64,000 nucleotides of DNA from Halomonas sp. UBA3074 (GTDB lineage: Bacteria > Pseudomonadota > Gammaproteobacteria > Pseudomonadales > Halomonadaceae): NCBI RefSeq assembly GCF_002366715.1, contig NZ_DFBS01000008.1:124001-188000 (forward strand). The letters are read 5' to 3'. Each line of letters begins with the position of its first letter. Position 1 is the stretch's first letter. The position numbers and the translations under genes were made by a program. Below, piece after piece: positions 51,932-59,611 of the stretch. The notes below the pieces were generated by a model. That model ran no database searches. It was not told where the DNA came from and worked only from the letters and a program-made list of their open reading frames with translations.

Positions 51932-54322
51932 TCACAGCACAGATAGGAATTCTCCGATGACCTTCAGGTCTTCAAGCTCGTCCTCAAGCACGATATCCTT
52001 GTAACCGAAGGCATTGGTCAGGGGCTTCAGCACGATGCGGTGGTTAACGAACTCTCCGTATTCCTCGATCTTCTCGCTCTGATACTGCTTAACCGTGAAA
52101 CTGCCGCCGTGGTCAGGATCCTCTATGGCTCGGTGCTGCACTACGACGACCTTGCCTTGCCGTGTGCCGCCTGGGTTCGCACGGAACAGGCACCAGGCGC
52201 CATTGGGAATGCGTCGATTCATCGACTCTCCCACCACCCTGCTGACAAACAGGCCAGAACTCGCTCTCATGTAGTCCGGCAGCTCGACCCAGTGCTGGGC
52301 TTCGGCGATCTGCATATAGCTGAACTCACCGGCGGCGATGCTCAAGTCGTATACCGGTACATGGCGCTCGAACGGCGCTGCCTTATCACGCGTCACGATG
52401 GGAAGATGCAAGCCATCCAGTATCTCGTCATCCTCAGACACGTTCAGTCTCTCGGTCGCTGCTTTAGCTTGAGCAAAGGCCGCAAAGTACTCTCGAGTCT
52501 CTGTGTCGGTGGCATAGACGTAACAGCCCTTCTGACCCCGAGTCATAAGCGTGCGATAAGTGTTCTTGATGATCTGGTCCGCCAGTGCGCGTGCGTGCTC
52601 GGGCTGTTCCCTGAGCATTTTCTTGTAGCCATGCACTGAACGATCCTGCCCGGCCCGCTCCTTCGCATCTGTCACTACGCGACCATTACGAATGACGAAG
52701 TCGTCGCCGATGATGACGCCGACGTAGTCGAACTCGAGTCCCTGGCAAGTGTGTATACAGCCTACTTGATCGACAGAATTCTCGGCGATGGCCCAAAGCA
52801 TACCGTCGTCATCGAGGTTCCACTGGGCCGTGAAGCCATACTCGGGGAAGACGATGTCCATGGCCTGCTTGTCCTTCTTACTCGCCCAGGGCCAGCAGTA
52901 GCCCGCCACCATGCGTGCTTTATTAGCCTTACGGTTCTTTTCGAAAATGGCCTGATGCATCTTACTCGGGTCATCAAATACTTGGAACTCGTAGTCGATG
53001 CCATCCAGATCGGTGTTGGCCGTAGTGCGAACCTGAAGAGCATGATCAAGCCAGGCTAAGTAGCCATCCGAACCGTTGCAGCGAAATTGCGACGCCAACT
53101 CTAGCTCGTGGACGTCGGCTCCGCACTCCGCTGCTCGTCGCCTAATCTCTTCAACAGTCCCCACATCCTTCAGCGTCACGCGCTGAGCCTCATCAATGAA
53201 GAAGATGGAGAACCGTGACGCGGCGATTACCTCCCTGACCTGGCTCTCGCCCAAGTTCTGATACATGCCCGACTTTTCGTTCAAGCGATGCGCTTCATCC
53301 ACAATTAAGGCATGGAAGATATCTGGCTCAGCGTTGACGTAGCTGCCCGAGCCCTTGAACAGGTTATCGATGTGGGTCTTCTTGCGTGTCCCGGTCAGTT
53401 TCTTCTTGAAGACCTCCCGAGGGGCCGAGTTGCGCGACACGTACTGCGTCATCATCTCCCGGTTAGTCAGCTCCACCAGCAGGTTAATAGCCACCACCGA
53501 CTTGCCTGTCCCCGGCCCACCTTTGACGATCAAGCACTGCTTGTTGCCACTATCTGCCCGGTGGGCTAGATCAAGCGCGGTTTCGTAGACCAGTTTCTGC
53601 TCGTCAATCATCAGGAACTCGGCACTGCCCTGCATCATCGACGCCAGCGCATCTGCCAAGTTTTTGCTCGGCTTGATCACACCGTGTTCAATGCGATACA
53701 TGATGTCGCTACTGTCACCGTACTTAATGTGCTGGCTCAGAAACGCCGAGAGTTTCAAGGCTTCCTGCGAAATGAAAACCGGTGCTCGGCTCGTATGGTG
53801 CTCGTAAAAAGCATCATTGATAGCGTCCGCTTGCTTCATGTTATGCAAGTAGGCGCAGGGCACTAGGCGGATTGACTCGGAACGCACTGTCTCGTTGTAG
53901 TCCTCAATCAGCGCGCCATAAGACCATGCCTGATAAGACGGATGGTTTGTCTCACGTATTCTGCCGCCCAACTGGGTGCGCACGATGGCTTCCTTATTCG
54001 TCACTTCAACGGACTGCCACTGTTTCAGTTCAACGATGACTGCTGCATCGTCCCGCTGATGGTTCTTGCCGGTCAGGATGAAATCCACGCGACGATTGGT
54101 CAGCGGAATGTTGTATTCGATGGCCACTCCCGCCGAAGCGGGAATGCCCTCATCAAGCAGAACACTCATCATGAAACGGAGGGAGTTCTCCCAGGATGTC
54201 ACCTCACTGCGAGGAGAGTTGCGGCTCAGCTTGCGAGATACTTCGTTCTCTATGATGTCGCTAATGGCGTTCGCACGTACGGCATCGATGAATTGCTGTT
54301 TAGTGGAGCTATAGACCAGCAT
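51932..54322 (-). CDS. Nuclease / DUF2075 helicase / S24 (LexA-UmuD-like) peptidase fusion
   Basis: A 796-residue three-part protein. Residues about 60-105 hold a PD-(D/E)XK-like core: VDFILTG (D80) and VIVELKQW (E98, K100). Residues about 235-615 are a DUF2075 P-loop helicase-like ATPase: Walker A GGPGTGKS (268-275), Walker B VDEAH (341-345), second DEAQ (377-380), CQGLEFDYVGVIIGDD, and TLMTRGQKG. Residues about 655-796 form an S24 domain: nucleophile in VVGESM (Ser700), general-base lysine in FTVKQY (Lys745), and an SIAAGEF segment (Ala664-Gly665) placed like the LexA self-cleavage bond. DUF2075 proteins usually lack this third part. RBS is weak (AGGA, 12 bases away). No LexA box is seen upstream. 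The protein may link DNA damage to helicase-nuclease control. Confidence 0.85.
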   Translation of the reverse strand: MLVYSSTKQQFIDAVRANAISDIIENEVSRKLSRNSPRSEVTSWENSLRFMMSVLLDEGIPASAGVAIEYNIPLTNRRVDFILTGKNHQRDDAAVIVELKQWQSVEVTNKEAIVRTQLGGRIRETNHPSYQAWSYGALIEDYNETVRSESIRLVPCAYLHNMKQADAINDAFYEHHTSRAPVFISQEALKLSAFLSQHIKYGDSSDIMYRIEHGVIKPSKNLADALASMMQGSAEFLMIDEQKLVYETALDLAHRADSGNKQCLIVKGGPGTGKSVVAINLLVELTNREMMTQYVSRNSAPREVFKKKLTGTRKKTHIDNLFKGSGSYVNAEPDIFHALIVDEAHRLNEKSGMYQNLGESQVREVIAASRFSIFFIDEAQRVTLKDVGTVEEIRRRAAECGADVHELELASQFRCNGSDGYLAWLDHALQVRTTANTDLDGIDYEFQVFDDPSKMHQAIFEKNRKANKARMVAGYCWPWASKKDKQAMDIVFPEYGFTAQWNLDDDGMLWAIAENSVDQVGCIHTCQGLEFDYVGVIIGDDFVIRNGRVVTDAKERAGQDRSVHGYKKMLREQPEHARALADQIIKNTYRTLMTRGQKGCYVYATDTETREYFAAFAQAKAATERLNVSEDDEILDGLHLPIVTRDKAAPFERHVPVYDLSIAAGEFSYMQIAEAQHWVELPDYMRASSGLFVSRVVGESMNRRIPNGAWCLFRANPGGTRQGKVVVVQHRAIEDPDHGGSFTVKQYQSEKIEEYGEFVNHRIVLKPLTNAFGYKDIVLEDELEDLKVIGEFLSVL

Positions 54323-54545
54323 CGGCCAGACATTCCTAATTTGTTCAGCAGAAGCATGCGCGAAAGCTTTGTGAAATCCATCAACGCATACGAATTTTCA
54401 ACATAATAACGCGATGATAGCGACACTAATGGACTAATGGATAGGCGAGTAAAAATTAAAGGGAAGGATAACGCTGGGAATTGTACCGCGGCAGCGAAAT
54501 AAAAGGCTGCAACAACCAATATCTTACCGACAGGAATAGAGAGAA

Positions 54546-54590
54546 TGGTGGGCCCAGTAGGACTTGAACCTACGACCAAGGGATTATGAG
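54546..54590 (-). other. 3' half of tRNA-Ile2 (CAT anticodon): attachment-site scar
   Basis: On the minus strand the segment starts at the anticodon loop (CTCATAA), continues through the variable loop, T-arm (GGTTCAAGTCC) and acceptor strand and ends in CCA, all matching the 3' half of bacterial tRNA-Ile2 with the lysidine-type CAT anticodon. The 5' half is absent: the sequence before it does not form a D-arm. Tyrosine integrases often leave such a 3' copy at the far end of an island. Orientation places the element at higher coordinates and the native flank to the left. Confidence 0.85.
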
Positions 54591-54706
54591 TGCAACCAAA
54601 CAAACTTTGGGATCGCGCCTGCAATGCGGAAACAAAGGTTTTTCAATGAGTTAAGTTTTCCATGATTTACATTACTCACATGGTTTTCACCCTGTGAGCA
54701 GCCAAA

Positions 54707-54726
54707 TGGCAACCAGTTGGCAACCA
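54707..54726. repeat. Direct repeats TGGCAACCA, integrase-arm-like
   Basis: TGGCAACCA occurs twice 11 bases apart (54707-54715 and 54718-54726), with related copies TGCAACCAA at 54591 and CTGCCACC at 54729. Short regularly spaced repeats about 110-180 bases from a tRNA-type att site are typical of integrase arm sites. Confidence 0.55.
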
Positions 54727-54864
54727 AACTGCCACCGCTGCAGCAAGACGAGGGTGACTACATAGCAAGCCGCATAAAGCGGCTTAGGCAGTGAATCAGG
54801 GTGTAACCTGACAAGCGCACCTTGCGCAGTAGTGGAAAAACAGGCTTTAGCGCTCAGCCCTACC

Positions 54865-55809
54865 TTACGTCAGCAGACGTTGAGCCAATTCGTTCACTGT
54901 TTGTAAAGCTTCATCCCAGGACGCGGGCTCATCGTGATAAACCAGCGGGCCGATAAAACGCTCGTAGCGATCCTGATGGATGGGGTTGGTCTGTAAGCAC
55001 CCTAGGCCATAGAGCAACTCATCTGCTGGGCTAGTGACAAATTGTGTATGCTGGTTGCCAAACTGAGACACGTCCGTCTGTATTACTGCATGTACCAGCG
55101 GGCGTAATGCAGACATGTCATATCCGCCAGCTGTCGCCATGTGAAGATCGTAGACGTGTCTCACCAGCGTTTCGTCGTCTTTTCGCGAAGGATCACGATT
55201 CACGTGGGCTGTGCGACGTAGCAATGCCACCAGCTTCTCGCTGATTGTGGCGGGTAGGCTAACCACCGCAAAGGAAGCTACCTCTGGGGGTAATTTAAGA
55301 ACATCGGCGTATAAGGAACTGACAGAACGAACCACGGCGGGCTCATAAAGTTCTGATGCTGTGACGTCTAGCTTCAAGTCAGGTCGAAGCGCAGAGATGC
55401 TGCCCTGGGTACGGGGATAGCGAACGGTAAACTCCGTATACCGGTACTCGTTACGCTTGACGATTCCAGCATCGGGATCAAGCCCTAGGATCGAAGAGCG
55501 GCTAATAACTGTTTCTATTTCGGACAGCATCGCTTTTCGTTCTGCCTTTAGAGCCGTTCTAGACATACCTGTTATTACCCCATTGCGAGCAACAAGCTTG
55601 ATGTCAATATCCTCAGACATGCGGAAAAGCTTTTGGTGGGCTTTAGCTAAGCTGGTACCTCCTGCGAATACCAGCTCAAACGCCTCCGAGCGCAGCGTTG
55701 CAAGTAGACTCAATAGCTGAACGGCATAAACATCTTTTTCGACAATAGCGGGGCTATCGATACCCAGCGCATCCGCCACATCGGGAAACATTCCAGAATC
55801 AATGTTCAT
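54865..55809 (-). CDS. AbiEii-family nucleotidyltransferase toxin
   Basis: A 314-residue nucleotidyltransferase of the AbiEii type. Motif I GGTSLAKAH (50-58) and the catalytic acidic motif MSEDIDIK (64-71) are clear, with EKDVYAVQLLS near the start. These toxins of type IV toxin-antitoxin and abortive-infection systems add nucleotides to tRNA ends in studied members. It overlaps the antitoxin gene by four bases (ATGA at 55806-55809). Located next to the tRNA attachment scar, on the presumed element. Confidence 0.92.
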   Translation of the reverse strand: MNIDSGMFPDVADALGIDSPAIVEKDVYAVQLLSLLATLRSEAFELVFAGGTSLAKAHQKLFRMSEDIDIKLVARNGVITGMSRTALKAERKAMLSEIETVISRSSILGLDPDAGIVKRNEYRYTEFTVRYPRTQGSISALRPDLKLDVTASELYEPAVVRSVSSLYADVLKLPPEVASFAVVSLPATISEKLVALLRRTAHVNRDPSRKDDETLVRHVYDLHMATAGGYDMSALRPLVHAVIQTDVSQFGNQHTQFVTSPADELLYGLGCLQTNPIHQDRYERFIGPLVYHDEPASWDEALQTVNELAQRLLT

Positions 55810-56222
55810 ACAGAAACTTGCTCGATACCTAAGCGATACTTACCGTAGGCAATCTGGCGATGAAACGGGCCCTTGACTCTGACCACCACTCGCGCTGGAA
55901 TTTGTGTGCGCCCCGCCTGATAAGCTTTTTCTGCACTGGCTGGCTCCCACTGTACTCCTAGGCGGTTTAATGCCTCTTTGGCTGCTTGGTCAAAGCCACC
56001 GGGCGCTGCAAGCATTGGTTTGCCTGTAATACGGTTTGGGCGCGCTTTGGCGTATAAGCCTTTACCAATACGCACTAATCGTCCCTGCGACTCCAATTGC
56101 CGAAGAACCCGGCCTACTTGGTCATAACCACCCAGTGCAGCGAAATCATCACGTAGAAAAACCATCCGCCGACTTTTGCGAATTTTGTCACGAATGCGTA
56201 ACTCAAGCGTTTGAGTGGTCAT
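55806..56222 (-). CDS. AbiEi-like antitoxin (DUF6088 type)
   Basis: A 138-residue protein with an N-terminal winged-helix-like region (RDDFAALGGYDQVGRVLRQLESQGRLVRIGKGLYAKAR) and a basic C-terminal part (RVVVRVKGPFHRQIAYG). The pattern fits antitoxins paired with AbiEii toxins; they repress their own operon. It is upstream of the toxin with ATGA coupling, the usual order. Confidence 0.88.
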   Translation of the reverse strand: MTTQTLELRIRDKIRKSRRMVFLRDDFAALGGYDQVGRVLRQLESQGRLVRIGKGLYAKARPNRITGKPMLAAPGGFDQAAKEALNRLGVQWEPASAEKAYQAGRTQIPARVVVRVKGPFHRQIAYGKYRLGIEQVSV

Positions 56223-56901
56223 GCAACGCCTCCATAGCTGGACAACGACGATAGTTATTTTATACCTTCAGACTGAGAAATTCAAAAACACGACACGACA
56301 ACTAAGAAAAAAAATAAATTTATTCAATAAAATCAATTATTTTTTTGCATTTTAAAAAATAAAAACCGCCGCAAACTCGGCACAAAACAGCCTCTATTCT
56401 GAGCCGCGCAAAAACAAGGTGCTGATACAAAAGTCTGCGAAAACCCGCATATCGTTGGGCCACCAAGGAAAGAACAGGGCTCGGTGTATCTACTTTTATC
56501 GACGTCAGAACGGATATATGATGCTGGCCTACCCCTAGAGCGGGACTCTTTAATGTCTGAGGATTGAAGTGGTTATAGTTTCCCGGACACACAGACGCAG
56601 ATAATATTATCTGCCCATCAAGGTGTGTGCCATGAGTCAGAAGATCATTGGAGGGTGGCGATATGGCAGCACGTTTAAGTACCGAGCAATTACTGCAGCT
56701 GTTGCGGGCGCAATAGCATTTTTTCATTATAGTACTTGGGAGATCCGTATCCCGTATCCTCATCAGTAATCTAGGCACCTTGAGCTTCGAACAGAAAGCA
56801 AGGTGCCTTGTGTGGCACTCAACTAGCCAAGATAGTTGTCATCAACAGGTCATCCTAATTGTCGCAAGCACCCAAATGGCCTGAACATTTGGCGAACTAA
56901 G
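56223..56901. other. 679-base spacer without a convincing gene
   Basis: The first 120 bases are AT-rich (the antitoxin promoter region). A 153-codon open frame on the minus strand (56320-56778) has no recognisable content or RBS. A short plus-strand frame (56633-56770, 45 residues with one hydrophobic segment) is possible but unsupported. A hairpin lies at 56773-56808. Base composition changes sharply to GC-rich at 56900. Confidence 0.55.
56773..56808 (-). terminator. Inverted repeat downstream of the UvrA-like gene
   Basis: AGGCACCTTG and CAAGGTGCCT form a perfect 10-bp stem with a 16-base loop, about 95 bases past the gene's stop on the minus strand. No T-run follows, so a terminator role is tentative. 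Confidence 0.4.
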
Positions 56902-59553
56902 CTACTCGGCCCGCGCTAACTCCCGTGCCAGGAACGGAGCGGTTCGGCTGCCAGACTTTCGGGCCACCTGCTGAGGGGAGCCCGCCACCACGATGCTGCC
57001 GCCGGCAGCGCCCGCGCCTGGCCCTACGTCGATCACCCAGTCGGCTTGGGCCACCGCACGCATGTCGTGCTCGATCATCACTACGGTATTGCCGGCATCG
57101 ACCAGGCGCTGCAACTGCACCAGCAGCCGGTCGGCATCCGAGGCGTGCAGCCCGGTGGTCGGCTCGTCGAGCACGTACAGGCTTCGGCCGCGCTGGCTGC
57201 GCTGAAGCTCGGTCGCCAGCTTGATGCGCTGCGCCTCGCCACCGGAAAGCTCGGTGGCCGGTTGCCCCAGGCGCAGATAGCCCAGTCCGATGTCGCGCAG
57301 CAGTTGCAGGGGCCTTGCCACCGCGTCTTCACCCGCGAAGAATTCGCTGGCCTCGTCCACGGTCATCTGCAGCACCTCGGCGATGTTGCGCCCGTTCCAC
57401 TGCACCTTCAGCGTGGCCTCGTTGTAGCGCGCGCCATGGCAGGCCGGGCACGGCGCGTACACGCTGGGCATGAACAGCAGTTCCACGCTAACGAAACCCT
57501 CGCCCTCGCAAGTCTCGCAGCGCCCCTTGGCGACGTTGAACGAGAACCGTCCGGCATCATAGCGGCGGCGTCGGGCATCGGGCGTGGCGGCGAACAGCTT
57601 GCGCACATGGTCGAACAGACCCGTGTAGGTAGCCAGGTTCGACCGCGGCGTGCGCCCGATCGGCTTCTGGTCTACCTGCACCTGGCGCTGTATGGCGTCC
57701 ACGTCGCCCGCCAGATGGCCGCCGGTCGCTTCGACCACTGCCGGCCCTTCGCTGGTGGCGCTTTCGGCGGCATCGTCTTCAGGCTCGTGGCCCAGGTGCA
57801 GCAGCACCAATTCCGGCAGGGCCTGCGCGATGAGGCTGGATTTGCCGGAGCCAGAGATGCCGGTAACGGCTGTCAGCACGCCCAGCGGAATGCGCGCATC
57901 CACGCCATGCAGGTTATGGCGGTGGATGCCCTGCAGCTCCAACCAGCCGGTTGCTTCGCGTGCTCGGCTTCCGGGTGCGGGAATTTCGTCGAACAGGTAA
58001 CGTGCAGTACGCGATTCGGCAATCTTGCGCAGCCCATCCGGCTCGCCGCTGTAGAGCACGCGGCCGCCACGCTCCCCGGCATCCGGCCCGACATCCACGA
58101 GCCATTGCGCGCGGCGCATCAGGTCCAGGTCGTGCTCCACCACAAACACCGAGTTGCCCGCGTCGCGCAGCCGGTCGAGTGCATCGTACAGGGCCTGGCT
58201 GTCGGAGGGATGCAGGCCCGCCGAGGGTTCGTCGAGTACGTACACGACGCCGAACAGCAGGGAACTTAATTGCGTGGCCAACCGCAAGCGTTGCAACTCG
58301 CCGGCCGAAAGCGTCGGCGTGGCCCGGTCCAGCGTCAGGTAGCCCAGGCCTAGCTCGCGCAGTTGGTGCAGGCGCGCCATCACGCCTCCAGCCAGGCGCT
58401 GCGCGGCGAGGCGCTTTTCTTCCGACAGCGCGGAGGTATGGCGCACGTCGGGCGATACCGCATGGACCGCATGGCCGGTGGCAGCGCGTTCGGCACGCTC
58501 GCGCCGGGTCGCTTCCTTGTCTGTAGCCGCACCCGCTGCATGGGCGCGGAAATCGCCCTGTGCGATGGGTTCGAGCAATGCCGCCAAGTGGTCCAGCGGC
58601 ATCTGCATAAACGCGCCGATGTCCACCCCAGCGAAGGTGACCGACAGCGCTTCGGGCTTGAGCCTCTTGCCGTGGCAGGTAGGGCACGGTTTGCCCTCCA
58701 TGAACCGGGATACGCGCTTTCTCATCAGCGCGCTCTGGGTATTGGCAAAGGTGTGCAACACATACCGCCGGGCGCCGGTGAAGGTGCCCATGTAGCTCGG
58801 CTCCATCTTGCGTTTGAGCGCGGTGCGGGTTTCGGCAGGCGTGAAACCGGCGTACACCGGCACCGTTGGTGTTTCCTCGGTGAACAGAATCCAGTCGCGA
58901 TCCTTTTTTGGCAGGTCCTTCCACGGCCGGTCAACGTCATAGCCCATGCTGACCAGGATGTTGCGCAGGTTCTGGCCCTGCCAGGCGGGTGGCCAGGAAG
59001 CAATCGCCCGCTCACGGATGCTCAGGGAGGGGTCGGGCACCATGTTCGCCTCGGTCACCTCGTACACATGACCCAAGCCGTGGCAGGTCGGGCACGCCCC
59101 CTGCGGCGTGTTCGGCGAAAAATCCTCGGCGTAGAGCATCGGCTGGTTGGCGGGATAGGCGCCGGCGCGCGAATACATCATCCGCACCAGGCTGGACAGG
59201 GTGGTCACACTGCCCACGGAGGAACGCGCATTGCTGGACCCCCGCTGCTGCTGCAGCGCCACCGCTGGTGGCAGGCCGTCGATCGCATCTACGTCCGGCA
59301 CGCCCGCCTGGTCGATCAGGCGCCGTGCATAGGGGGCCACCGACTCAAAGTAGCGTCGCTGCGCCTCGGCATAGATGGTGCCGAAGGCCAGCGAGGACTT
59401 CCCGGAGCCGGAGACACCCGAGAACACCACCAGCGCATTCCGCGGGATAGAGACGTCCACCTCTTTGAGGTTGTTCTCACGCGCGCCACGCACCTGCACG
59501 AGGCCGCTGGCCGCAGCGGTACAAGAGGATTCACCGAAAGAATTGCTTGGCAT
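56902..59553 (-). CDS. UvrA-like tandem ABC ATPase (UvrA2/drug-resistance type)
   Basis: An 883-residue UvrA homologue. Two ABC modules are visible: Walker A GVSGSGKSSLAFGTIYAEA (about 45) and GISGSGKSSL (about 565), signatures LSAGELQRLRLATQL and LSGGEAQRIKLATEL, and Walker B VYVLDEPSAGLHPSD and LYVLDEPTTGLHASD. Zinc-binding CxxC pairs CPTCHG (twice), CETCEG and CPACHG are kept. It is about 55 residues shorter than housekeeping UvrA, and the region after the first Walker A is compressed, consistent with the UvrA2 class lacking the UvrB-binding part. Strong RBS (AGGAG). Very GC-rich, like the next four genes. Family members are tied to resistance to DNA-damaging compounds. Confidence 0.9.
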   Translation of the reverse strand: MPSNSFGESSCTAAASGLVQVRGARENNLKEVDVSIPRNALVVFSGVSGSGKSSLAFGTIYAEAQRRYFESVAPYARRLIDQAGVPDVDAIDGLPPAVALQQQRGSSNARSSVGSVTTLSSLVRMMYSRAGAYPANQPMLYAEDFSPNTPQGACPTCHGLGHVYEVTEANMVPDPSLSIRERAIASWPPAWQGQNLRNILVSMGYDVDRPWKDLPKKDRDWILFTEETPTVPVYAGFTPAETRTALKRKMEPSYMGTFTGARRYVLHTFANTQSALMRKRVSRFMEGKPCPTCHGKRLKPEALSVTFAGVDIGAFMQMPLDHLAALLEPIAQGDFRAHAAGAATDKEATRRERAERAATGHAVHAVSPDVRHTSALSEEKRLAAQRLAGGVMARLHQLRELGLGYLTLDRATPTLSAGELQRLRLATQLSSLLFGVVYVLDEPSAGLHPSDSQALYDALDRLRDAGNSVFVVEHDLDLMRRAQWLVDVGPDAGERGGRVLYSGEPDGLRKIAESRTARYLFDEIPAPGSRAREATGWLELQGIHRHNLHGVDARIPLGVLTAVTGISGSGKSSLIAQALPELVLLHLGHEPEDDAAESATSEGPAVVEATGGHLAGDVDAIQRQVQVDQKPIGRTPRSNLATYTGLFDHVRKLFAATPDARRRRYDAGRFSFNVAKGRCETCEGEGFVSVELLFMPSVYAPCPACHGARYNEATLKVQWNGRNIAEVLQMTVDEASEFFAGEDAVARPLQLLRDIGLGYLRLGQPATELSGGEAQRIKLATELQRSQRGRSLYVLDEPTTGLHASDADRLLVQLQRLVDAGNTVVMIEHDMRAVAQADWVIDVGPGAGAAGGSIVVAGSPQQVARKSGSRTAPFLARELARAE

Positions 59554-59611
59554 GTTGTTCTCCTCTGTTCAAACGGACGACGCAGCTATCGCGCGCCAGG
59601 ACGGCAGCTCG

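Larger units (their letters stand above)
54323..54864. other. 542-base spacer with attachment-site features
   Basis: No gene. It contains the promoter region of the fusion gene, the 3' half of a tRNA gene (54546-54590) and integrase-arm-like direct repeats (54707-54726). The sequence right of the tRNA fragment is the likely inside of an integrated element. Confidence 0.6.

Noticed and set aside
54323..54545. LexA (SOS) box controlling the S24 fusion gene
   Set aside because: I looked for CTGT-N8-ACAG on both strands and found none; the fusion may be regulated at protein level instead.
54546..54590. Functional tRNA gene
   Set aside because: Only the 3' half from the anticodon loop is present; no D-arm or 5' acceptor strand can be found upstream.
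56320..56778. Minus-strand open frame of 152 codons
   Set aside because: No RBS, no domain and odd composition; lies in a spacer that looks like decayed or regulatory DNA.
57046..58269. Long plus-strand open frame of 407 codons
   Set aside because: It is antisense to the UvrA-like gene in a very GC-rich stretch where stops are rare on both strands; it has no recognisable domain, while the minus-strand frame has complete ABC motifs.
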